Origin: Desulfuromusa sp.
GTDB taxonomy: Bacteria > Desulfobacterota > Desulfuromonadia > Desulfuromonadales > Geopsychrobacteraceae
Length of the DNA: 6,054 nt
Reading direction: 5' to 3'
Assembly (NCBI GenBank): GCA_029934095.1
Contig: JAOZMV010000102.1
Coordinates: 1 to 6,054 of the forward strand
Shown piece by piece: positions 1 through 5,297 of this stretch (positions within the stretch are counted from its first letter, which is position 1; each line of letters opens with the position of its first letter). The notes under the pieces were generated by a model. That model searched no databases and was not told where the DNA came from. It saw nothing but the letters and a program-made list of their open reading frames with translations. Made by a program: the position numbers and the translations under genes.

Positions 1-88
1 CAATGACAACATTGAAAGGATTAATTCCTTCCGGAAGCAGAGTCTCGCGGGTGACAGCCATAGCATTTAACTTATCCAGAATACCCAT
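1..88 (-). CDS. spt: Serine palmitoyltransferase, N-terminal fragment (runs off left edge)
   Basis: Only the first 29 codons are in the window, beginning at an ATG at 88 that shares one base with the ACP stop codon (TAATG). The peptide starts MGILDKLNAMAVTRETLL and continues PEGINPFNVVI. This resembles the N-terminal lead-in of bacterial serine palmitoyltransferases, where a stretch like 'KFDGLIAERQKLLDSGVTDPFAIVME' precedes the PLP fold. The enzyme is a cytosolic PLP-dependent alpha-oxoamine synthase. It condenses serine with an activated fatty acyl chain to give 3-ketosphinganine, the committed sphingolipid step. None of the catalytic residues are visible. The call therefore rests on the short N-terminal match and on the preceding ACP, CerR and ligase genes, which lie in the same order as in Caulobacter. 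Another alpha-oxoamine synthase (KBL or BioF type) is the main alternative. There is no clear Shine-Dalgarno, so translation is probably coupled to the ACP gene. Confidence 0.72.
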   Translation of the reverse strand, partial: MGILDKLNAMAVTRETLLPEGINPFNVVI

Positions 89-342
89 TATTCGCTGCCA
101 ACAATCTGCTGAATCTGCAGCACAAAATCTTTTACCGTCTGTAAATTTGACAGGTCATTTAACGGATAAGTGATATCAAACATATCTTCCACCTCTTCCA
201 GCATCTCCATAAGTTTTAACGAGTCAAAACCCAGGTCATTGATTAAATCTGTATCGTCCTTGATTGGTGCCTGCAACTGAGCATGTTCCTGAAGAAGAGT
301 TTTAACCTGTTGAAAAACTGTATCGTATTCCGGGATCGTCAT
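88..342 (-). CDS. Acyl carrier protein dedicated to sphingolipid synthesis
   Basis: This 84-residue protein has the length and acidic helical character of a type II acyl carrier protein. The phosphopantetheine attachment motif is GFDSLKLMEML, with the modified serine at residue 41. It is followed by an acidic helix II (EMLEEVEDMFDI) that usually docks partner enzymes. The likely role is to hold a fatty acyl chain as a thioester, loaded by the ligase gene of this arm and handed to serine palmitoyltransferase. A dedicated ACP beside spt is also found in Caulobacter, where it is needed for ceramide formation. It is not the housekeeping AcpP: no fab genes are nearby and the region around the attachment serine differs. 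The ATG start has GGAG about 11 bases upstream, which is slightly long spacing. The gene begins 34 bases after cerR and its stop overlaps the spt start. Confidence 0.93.
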   Translation of the reverse strand: MTIPEYDTVFQQVKTLLQEHAQLQAPIKDDTDLINDLGFDSLKLMEMLEEVEDMFDITYPLNDLSNLQTVKDFVLQIQQIVGSE

Positions 343-376
343 AATTTTTAGAACTCCAACGACTAAAAGAGAATCT

Positions 377-1300
377 TTAATAAAAAAGACGTCTCATTCC
401 ATCAGGAAATAAAACTTTTGGTTGCCAGTTAGTAGCTCGGGTGATTGCACTATTGTCGCTGACCCAGTCCGGATGGAAAATTTCTCTCACTTTTCCCGGG
501 GTCAACATCGGCTGATAGCTGCTCAGAGACGCTATAGCAATGTTGATCCGGCCAACGATGGATATTAATCCGCGTGGGAGTGAAAAACAGTGAGCCGGTT
601 TGCCGTTGAGCTGGGCAGCAATCGCCGCAATTTGCGCCCAAGTATAGCCATTAGGGTGGCCGTCATGCAACTCAAAACATTGCCTGGCAGAGATTCTATC
701 CGGGCGGAGCAGACAAATCACCGCCTCTGCCAGATCATCGACGTAAAGGAGCGAAAACCGACCATCTTTGCTACCAACAACAGGAACAATACTGCGCCGG
801 ATCAATTTTAGAAGCGGTTCCATTTCGCGGTCTCCCGGGCCGTATACAGCAGGAGGGCGCAGAATATCCCAGGAAATTTTGTCATCATACTCCAGCAGGG
901 TATCCTCACCCAGTTTTTTGCTTAAAGCGTAAGCAGAGAGGGAAGGTTCGCGGGCAGCCAAAGAAGATATCAATAAGAAACGGGGCACCCCCTGCTCAAC
1001 AGCTGCCTGAAGTAATCTTTCTACCCCTTCGACGTTGATTTTCTTGAATTGCTCCAGGGTCGCGCCACGCACTGCTCCGGCACAGTGGACAATCGCATCA
1101 ACATTGGTCACTAGAGTACGGAGACTGTCTGCATCTTCAAGATTGCCAGCCACCCATTCAACGGAAGCTATAGCTTTTGGAGGAAGGGAGGAGGAACCGG
1201 GGCGGTACAATGCCTTAACCCGGGAACCCTGATCAGTTAAATATTTGAGCAATACTCGACCAATGAAGCCAGTTGCTCCTGTGAGTGCGATTGTTGCCAC
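377..1300 (-). CDS. cerR: NAD(P)-dependent ceramide reductase (CerR-like, extended SDR)
   Basis: This 307-residue protein belongs to the extended short-chain dehydrogenase / NAD-dependent epimerase family. The dinucleotide-binding motif TGATGFIG is at residues 7-14 (Gly8, Gly11, Gly14). An acidic NLED segment lies near 53-56, HCAGAV near 72-77, the catalytic serine region ISS at 111-113, and the YxxxK pair at Tyr124 and Lys128. LRPPAVYGPGD (148-157) is typical of epimerase-like members. By position between the ligase and ACP genes it corresponds to CerR, which reduces the 3-keto group of the sphingoid or ceramide intermediate with NAD(P)H. A generic sugar epimerase is the alternative, but no sugar genes are nearby. 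The start is GTG and has no convincing Shine-Dalgarno. The frame upstream is closed by a TAA 39 bases before the GTG with no other start codon between. A 14-codon mini-ORF ends two bases before the GTG, so start selection may depend on coupling. Confidence 0.85.
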   Translation of the reverse strand: MATIALTGATGFIGRVLLKYLTDQGSRVKALYRPGSSSLPPKAIASVEWVAGNLEDADSLRTLVTNVDAIVHCAGAVRGATLEQFKKINVEGVERLLQAAVEQGVPRFLLISSLAAREPSLSAYALSKKLGEDTLLEYDDKISWDILRPPAVYGPGDREMEPLLKLIRRSIVPVVGSKDGRFSLLYVDDLAEAVICLLRPDRISARQCFELHDGHPNGYTWAQIAAIAAQLNGKPAHCFSLPRGLISIVGRINIAIASLSSYQPMLTPGKVREIFHPDWVSDNSAITRATNWQPKVLFPDGMRRLFY

Positions 1301-1302
1301 AA

Positions 1303-1347
1303 CTAAATTCGTTTTACGGGAAGTGTTAAGATAGGATTATTGTTCAT
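1303..1347 (-). CDS. Possible 14-codon leader ORF ahead of cerR
   Basis: An ATG at 1347 opens a reading frame encoding MNNNPILTLPVKRI that stops with TAG at 1303-1305. Two bases later the GTG start of cerR follows. A weak GGA lies about seven bases before the ATG. Since cerR lacks its own ribosome binding site, re-initiation after this short frame could set its translation. No homologue is recognisable and an ORF this short can arise by chance, so this is a hypothesis drawn from spacing alone. Confidence 0.2.
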   Translation of the reverse strand: MNNNPILTLPVKRI

Positions 1348-1366
1348 CCCTTTGTCCAATAGCAGC

Positions 1367-1389
1367 AGGATGTGAATCAGTCACATCCT
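1367..1389 (-). repeat. Perfect inverted repeat at the ligase stop codon (9-bp stem)
   Basis: AGGATGTGA and TCACATCCT form a perfect 9-bp stem around a 5-base loop. On the minus strand the hairpin starts within the ligase TGA stop codon and lies in the 88-base gap before cerR. No T-run follows on either strand, so it does not look like a complete intrinsic terminator. It may instead be an intercistronic stem that stabilises the upstream message or partly attenuates cerR-acp-spt. A dimeric-protein operator is also possible. Confidence 0.6.
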
Positions 1390-3179
1390 CAGACTGCCTG
1401 TGCTGCAAACAAAAGGTCGTCAACTACTTGCTTTTGTTCTTTCTGACGACTCAAATAATCGCGCTGAGTACCAGCACGGGAGAGTTTCCCTGAAGAAGTT
1501 CGGGGGAGAGTATGCGCGGGGACGAGTTCGATAGTGCAATTAATACCTACTTCTTCACGGATAATCTGGGAAAGGCGAACCGATAACTCATTTCGCTTGA
1601 TCTCATCAGTTTCGCGATATTGGACAACCATCACGGCAGTCTCTATGCCATCATCAGCTGTAACAGCAATTGCCGAAGCATCGCCAGGCCTGATTTCAGG
1701 CTGTAACTCTGCATAAAACTCCAGATCCTGAGGCCAGAAGTTACGCCCGTTGATGATGATCATATCCTTTTCACGCCCGGTAATCATCAAGCTTCCTTCA
1801 TGCAGATAGCCAATATCCCCAGTATTCAACCACCCATCAGCAGAAAGAACCTTGGCCGTTGCAACCGGAGCAGCAAAATAACCACTCATGACACTTGGAC
1901 CACGAACATGGATAGTTCCACATTTTCGATCCGGCAGAGTCTGACCAGCCTCGTCACGAATAACAATCTCATGCCCGGGTAACGGGACACCGCAATTGAC
2001 CAACTTTTTGGTGCGACATCCTGATGACTTTTGATCAGAACTGTCCACAACAGGCAGTGCTTCCTGATGCTCTGACAAATGTTCTGCATCTATTTCATCG
2101 ACCATCACTCCCAGATCAATCGGAGCAAAGCTGACAGCAAGTGAGCATTCAGCCATTCCGTAACTGGCAACAAAGGCCTTGCGATTAAAGCCAAAGGGGT
2201 TCAATTTTTCAGCAAACGCCTCTAAAATTTCGATCTGGATCGTTTCCGCTCCAACTCCGGCAACCCGCCAGGCACTGAGATCAAATGGCTTTGCGTCATT
2301 AAGACGGACGCGACGTGAACTCAGTTCATAACCAAAAGGAGGGCCAAAGGAAATGGTACCACGGTTATCGCTCATCAATCCCAGCCAGAGTTTTGGCCGC
2401 ATAGCAAAATCACGGGTCGCCAAATAGTCAACTGAAAGCTGTGCTGCCAGAGGTGCCAGGACAAATCCAACCAACCCCATATCATGATAATAGGGGAGCC
2501 AGGAAACACATCTATCACCCTGGCGAACTTTGAGGCCATCCTTGATAATTCCAGCAAGGTTATGCATTACCGCTGCTTCACTGACCATAACCCCCCTCGG
2601 GAAACGGGTACTTCCTGAGGTGTACTGGAGATAGGCAGTTTCTTCAGGCTGCAATGGATACAATTCTACTGATTGTTCTTCAAGATCGTCAAATGTCTGC
2701 GGCGTGCCGACCAGTTTTAGCTTCAGACCAGCAGTGGCTTCCAGCAGGTAGGGTAAAAATTCTGTCATGGCGACAGCAACAGTTGCCTGACTTTTCTCCA
2801 ACAACCCCTTTAATTGTTCAACATAAGCCTTGTGTCCACCCAGATGGATCGAAGCTGGCAACGGAACGGGGGTGTATCCTGCGTATTGACAGGCAAAAAA
2901 GAATCGCGGAAAATCCGGATGGGTCTCTGCGACAATGGCAACTCGAGATCCCCTCTCCATCCCCAGGCCAAGAAGGCGCTTCGCCAGAGTTTTAGCCCCT
3001 TGCTGTAATTCCGAATAGGGAAGAACGGCATCAAGCTTGCCCCGTCCATCATAGAAATTGAGCCCACTTTCTCCCTTGGCAGCATAATCAAGCGCTTCTG
3101 CCAGATTGGAAAAGTCGGCATTCCGAAGAGGAACATGGCTCTCTGTAGGGGTGGGATTGGAAATATTCATTTTGTCCAT
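1389..3179 (-). CDS. Fatty acyl-AMP ligase / acyl-ACP synthetase of the ceramide pathway
   Basis: This 596-residue ANL-superfamily adenylating enzyme has its motifs in order. The P-loop YTSGSTRFPRG is at 186-196, WLPYYHDMGLVG at 227-238, SYGMAE at 339-344, GWLNTGD at 449-455 and the hinge region GREKDMIIINGRN at 468-480. PRTSSGK ends with the catalytic lysine at 565. The YYHDMGL motif and overall length are those of fatty acyl-AMP ligases rather than acetyl-CoA synthetases. About 50 poorly conserved residues between SYGMAE and GVPLPG (roughly 350-397) fit the extra segment seen in this lineage. It probably adenylates a fatty acid and transfers it to the ACP encoded downstream; CoA as acceptor cannot be excluded. 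The P-loop is atypical: Arg replaces the usual second Gly and Arg replaces Lys (STRFPRG). The ATG at 3179 lacks a clear Shine-Dalgarno. The ATG three codons inside (3170) has GGA just upstream and is a reasonable alternative. It is the first gene of the minus-strand arm. Confidence 0.9.
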   Translation of the reverse strand: MDKMNISNPTPTESHVPLRNADFSNLAEALDYAAKGESGLNFYDGRGKLDAVLPYSELQQGAKTLAKRLLGLGMERGSRVAIVAETHPDFPRFFFACQYAGYTPVPLPASIHLGGHKAYVEQLKGLLEKSQATVAVAMTEFLPYLLEATAGLKLKLVGTPQTFDDLEEQSVELYPLQPEETAYLQYTSGSTRFPRGVMVSEAAVMHNLAGIIKDGLKVRQGDRCVSWLPYYHDMGLVGFVLAPLAAQLSVDYLATRDFAMRPKLWLGLMSDNRGTISFGPPFGYELSSRRVRLNDAKPFDLSAWRVAGVGAETIQIEILEAFAEKLNPFGFNRKAFVASYGMAECSLAVSFAPIDLGVMVDEIDAEHLSEHQEALPVVDSSDQKSSGCRTKKLVNCGVPLPGHEIVIRDEAGQTLPDRKCGTIHVRGPSVMSGYFAAPVATAKVLSADGWLNTGDIGYLHEGSLMITGREKDMIIINGRNFWPQDLEFYAELQPEIRPGDASAIAVTADDGIETAVMVVQYRETDEIKRNELSVRLSQIIREEVGINCTIELVPAHTLPRTSSGKLSRAGTQRDYLSRQKEQKQVVDDLLFAAQAV

Positions 3180-3201
3180 TTTTGATTAGTTATTGAATGT
3201 A

Positions 3202-3207
3202 AGTATA
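3202..3207 (-). promoter_or_regulatory. Candidate -10 element for the ligase operon
   Basis: On the minus strand the hexamer TATACT matches five of six bases of the sigma-70 -10 consensus. It would start transcription roughly 15 bases before the ligase ATG. The sequence at the -35 position is poor (TTGCTT at 15-base spacing), and the implied leader is too short for a normal ribosome binding site. The assignment is weak. A start further upstream in the spacer is equally possible. Confidence 0.25.
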
Positions 3208-3276
3208 CGAATTAGCATAACTAAGCAAGGTTAATGCCAATATAAAAAGCTGTGTTATATCACCAGGGTATAATGT

Positions 3277-3307
3277 TGCACGATATTAAAACGAGTAAAT
3301 CGTTGCA
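3277..3307. repeat. Imperfect dyad upstream of the ligase operon
   Basis: TGCACGAT and ATCGTTGCA are inverted copies, differing by one bulged base and separated by 14 bases. Inside lies a second, alternative inverted pair, AACGA and TCGTT around five bases (3290-3304). The position, about 100-130 bases upstream of the ligase start, suits a regulator site for the arm. No known operator consensus is recognised, and the nested, mutually exclusive pairing could also be chance in AT-rich DNA. Confidence 0.3.
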
Positions 3308-3490
3308 TTCTTGCTGACATTATGTGGCAATCCCGCAACAATATGCCTGCATGGTAAATCTATAGAGCTTCTGCGGCTTAGCGCATAAAAAACCACATCG
3401 ACCCTCTATTCAGACAGATATAACAATTCTTTCGGGAAAATAATAGTATTTTCTTAGCCTTACATACAGCCTCCTATGCACAAAGCCAAT

Positions 3491-3940
3491 TTAGCTTTCG
3501 GCAGGCACTTTCCCGGTGAAGGTTTTTTGCAGCTTTTGCAGGATTTCCTGGGTCACTTTTTCGCCGGTCTGGTTATATTGCGTCAAGTCCGGTGGCCCCG
3601 GCCAACTGGGATCATCAAATTTATGCTCACCGAATACCTGCGAGTGGGCATAACGAGGCAACACATGAAAATGGACATCGTGATCAACCATCATCAGCAT
3701 CAGATAATTGATTTTAGAGTAAGAAAAACAATTTTCAAGGTGGCACTCTATCGCGGTTGTTACCTCTTTCAGTTCGGAAAAAGCCGCAGAACTTATTTTT
3801 GAAAATGTATCAACATCATCTTTGCAGATAAGAACCAGAGCCCCCAGAGTTGCTTGCTGAGGACGCAACAGTACAACCCAGTGACGATAACCTTTTATCA
3901 GGGTTTCCGGATAACCAAATTTCTTCATCGTAGCATTCAT
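3491..3940 (-). CDS. HIT-family nucleotide-binding protein with variant His triad
   Basis: The 149-residue product is a small soluble histidine-triad (HIT) protein of the Fhit / diadenosine polyphosphate hydrolase side of the superfamily. Visible features are HWVVLLRPQQATLGALVLICK near residues 20-40, a conserved Asn in KINYLML (Asn78), and the signature DHDVHFHVLPRY at 86-97. Aligned to the usual HxHxHxx motif, the first His is Asp88, while the catalytic middle His90 and His92 are kept. Such proteins hydrolyse or transfer nucleotidyl groups from adenylylated substrates through a His-AMP intermediate. The substrate here is unknown. Its place between the ligase arm and bCerS suggests a link to acyl-adenylate or nucleotide by-products, which is inference. 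I chose the ATG at 3940, which has AGGTGA four bases upstream. A TTG at 3970, with AGGAG five bases upstream, would add ten residues and remains possible. Confidence 0.85.
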   Translation of the reverse strand: MNATMKKFGYPETLIKGYRHWVVLLRPQQATLGALVLICKDDVDTFSKISSAAFSELKEVTTAIECHLENCFSYSKINYLMLMMVDHDVHFHVLPRYAHSQVFGEHKFDDPSWPGPPDLTQYNQTGEKVTQEILQKLQKTFTGKVPAES

Positions 3941-3987
3941 CGACTCACCTTTATTTACTGAAGTCCGCAATAATTCTCCTGCTAAAA

Positions 3988-4086
3988 ATGACTTACATGT
4001 TAACTACGTTTCAAGTATTATTCAATCGGTCAAACCTTCTTGCAGTCACCAGGCAGACACACATCAATCTACCTGGTGACTTTTAG
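3988..4086 (+). CDS. Possible 32-codon leader ORF upstream of bCerS
   Basis: An ATG at 3988 opens a frame of 32 codons ending at TAG 4084-4086, and its 3' third runs through the terminator hairpin. There is no purine-rich ribosome binding site before it and the peptide has no recognisable family or striking codon run. It is recorded only because an ORF reading into a terminator is the geometry of translational attenuation. Chance is the likelier explanation. Confidence 0.12.
   Translation: MTYMLTTFQVLFNRSNLLAVTRQTHINLPGDF
3992..4021 (+). promoter_or_regulatory. Candidate promoter ahead of the orphan terminator and bCerS
   Basis: CTTACA (3992-3997, four of six consensus bases) and TATTAT (4016-4021, five of six) are separated by 18 bases on the plus strand. 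Transcription would begin near 4028 and pass through the terminator at 4044-4084 before reaching bCerS. The match is modest and unsupported by any other signal. Confidence 0.25.
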
Positions 4087-4093
4087 CGTTTTT
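4044..4093 (+). terminator. Intrinsic terminator with no upstream plus-strand gene
   Basis: AGTCACCAGG (4044-4053) and CCTGGTGACT (4072-4081) form a perfect 10-bp stem. After one mismatch it is extended by AGA paired with TCT, leaving a 10-base loop. TTTT follows at once, with a second T-run at 4089-4093. On the minus strand the hairpin is not followed by T residues, so the signal points in the plus direction. The only plus-strand gene nearby begins after it, at 4140. It may therefore be an attenuator in the bCerS leader, the end of a short or antisense RNA, or a barrier to stray transcription. Confidence 0.7.
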
Positions 4094-4117
4094 CAATCAA
4101 GAGCAAACAAATTAATT

Positions 4118-4123
4118 GATAAT
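4118..4123 (+). promoter_or_regulatory. Candidate -10 element directly before bCerS
   Basis: GATAAT matches five of six bases of the -10 consensus and lies downstream of the terminator, so a start here would bypass it. The implied leader is only about ten bases and no good -35 hexamer is found 16-18 bases upstream. This is a weak candidate. Confidence 0.22.
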
Positions 4124-4139
4124 ACAATCAGGCCATTCA

Positions 4140-5297
4140 ATGCCAAACGAAAATCAAAACTTGGAGCAATTACAGATCATACCGGTTGTTGGACGCCGCT
4201 TGTTGCGTAGTTTCATTGAACTGCCATGGACACTCTATGCTGATGATCCCTGTTGGGTTCCACCGCTGATATTCGAGAGGAAATGGCATCTTTCGCCCAA
4301 AAATCCCTATTTCGAACATGCTGATTTTCAGGCCTGGATTGCCTGCCGGGGAAAACGGGTTGTGGGTCGAATCAGTGCTCAGGTTGATCAACTTCATTTG
4401 CAGCGCTACCATGACGCAACCGGTTTCTTTGGCTTTTTGGAAGCGGAGGACAATGGGGAAACTTTCCGCGCCTTGTTCGAAGTTGCTGAGAAGTGGTTAC
4501 GCCAGAGAGGGATGGAGCGAATCCGTGGTCCGTTCAGCCTTTCCATTAACGATGAGTGTGGCCTTCTGGTCGAGGGTTTTGATAGCCCGCCACCGATTAT
4601 GCTGGGGCACGCTCTTCCCTATTATGAATCGCGGGTAGAAGAACAGGGCTTTGCCAAAGAGCAGGATTTGCTGGCGTATCGAGTGCTGACCGCAACCCCG
4701 CAACCGCGACAGCTTGAGATACTCACCAAACGCAGCGGTGGTCAGGTTAAAATTCGCGCCATGCGGCGTGATTCTTTCAACGAAGATCTGGCAATTATCC
4801 AGGATATTTTTGAAGATGCCTGGTCTGAAAACTGGGGCTTTATCCCTTTTACCCCGGCTGAATTTACTGAGCTTGGAAAAAACCTCAAGCTTTTGGTTGA
4901 CGTTGATTTTGTCAGGATTGCCGAAGTTGACGGTGAACCAGCTGGCATGATGATTACCTTTCCTAACCTCAATGAGATGATAAAAGATTTGAACGGGCGG
5001 CTTCTCCCATTTGGCTGGCTGAAACTGCTATGGCGGCTGAAAGTTGTCGGTGCAAAGACGGCAAGAGTCCCCCTGATGGGGGTCAGACGTCGCTATCAGG
5101 GAAGCAGGCTGGGGGTGGCTATAGCCCTGATGATGATTTCACCGATCCATATAAAAGCTCGTAAGCAAGGGATTAAAGAAGTGGATATGTCATGGATTCT
5201 GGAACAGAATCAGGCGATGCGCAAAATTATTGAGTCAGTAGGCAGCACCCTCTACAAGAGATATCGGATCTACCAGAAGGAACTCAACACCAAATGA
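4140..5297 (+). CDS. bcerS: Bacterial ceramide synthase (bCerS), GNAT-like acyltransferase
   Basis: The 385-residue product looks like the large GNAT-superfamily proteins that include Caulobacter bCerS, unrelated to eukaryotic TLC-domain ceramide synthases. The N-terminal half contains LPWTLYADDPCWVPPL (28-43), the HLSPKNPYFEH segment (50-60) and FSLSINDECGLLVEGFDSPP (132-151), all typical of this family. The C-terminal half is GNAT-like. VRRRYQGSRLGVA (315-327) sits where the acyl-CoA pyrophosphate loop is expected, followed by VDMSWILEQNQAMRKIIESVGSTLYKRYRIYQK (348-380). The expected reaction is N-acylation of 3-ketosphinganine or sphinganine with a fatty acyl thioester. No signal peptide or membrane helix is evident. 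The ATG at 4140 has AGG seven bases upstream. A TTG at 4116 would add eight residues but has no Shine-Dalgarno. The stop overlaps the next gene as ATGA, indicating translational coupling. Confidence 0.85.
   Translation: MPNENQNLEQLQIIPVVGRRLLRSFIELPWTLYADDPCWVPPLIFERKWHLSPKNPYFEHADFQAWIACRGKRVVGRISAQVDQLHLQRYHDATGFFGFLEAEDNGETFRALFEVAEKWLRQRGMERIRGPFSLSINDECGLLVEGFDSPPPIMLGHALPYYESRVEEQGFAKEQDLLAYRVLTATPQPRQLEILTKRSGGQVKIRAMRRDSFNEDLAIIQDIFEDAWSENWGFIPFTPAEFTELGKNLKLLVDVDFVRIAEVDGEPAGMMITFPNLNEMIKDLNGRLLPFGWLKLLWRLKVVGAKTARVPLMGVRRRYQGSRLGVAIALMMISPIHIKARKQGIKEVDMSWILEQNQAMRKIIESVGSTLYKRYRIYQKELNTK

Larger units (their letters stand above)
3180..3490. other. Non-coding spacer between the HIT and ligase genes
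   Basis: This AT-rich stretch of about 310 bases shows no convincing gene on either strand. It probably contains the promoter of the ligase-cerR-acp-spt arm. Visible elements are a TATACT hexamer close to the ligase start, an imperfect dyad at 3277-3307, and an AT-rich hairpin at 3436-3453 (GAAAATA, ATAG loop, TATTTTC) just downstream of the HIT stop. On the minus strand at 3475-3460 there is also AGGAGG followed four bases later by ATG and TAA. No strong intrinsic terminator for the HIT gene is present, so read-through into the ligase arm is possible. Confidence 0.6.

Noticed and set aside
2654..3136. Open frames of over 100 codons on both strands inside the ligase gene
   Set aside because: They are out-of-frame shadows of a ligase whose motifs are continuous through the same bases.
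3367..3392. TGCG / CGCA hairpin followed by AAAAAA as a possible terminator
   Set aside because: The stem is only four pairs, and on the strand where T residues occur they precede the stem instead of following it.
3436..3453. AT-rich hairpin as terminator of the HIT gene
   Set aside because: It is a seven-pair stem of almost only A-T pairs with no trailing T-run, too weak to call a terminator; noted within the spacer entry.
3476..3802. 108-codon plus-strand open frame opposite the HIT gene
   Set aside because: It lies antisense to a gene with clear HIT motifs, has no family resemblance and no ribosome binding site.
4028..4033. TTGACC on the minus strand as the -35 box of a HIT promoter
   Set aside because: The hexamer is good, but no acceptable -10 box occurs 16-18 bases downstream.
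4318..4638. 106-codon plus-strand frame inside bCerS
   Set aside because: It is in a different frame from bCerS, which reads without interruption across it and has the family motifs.
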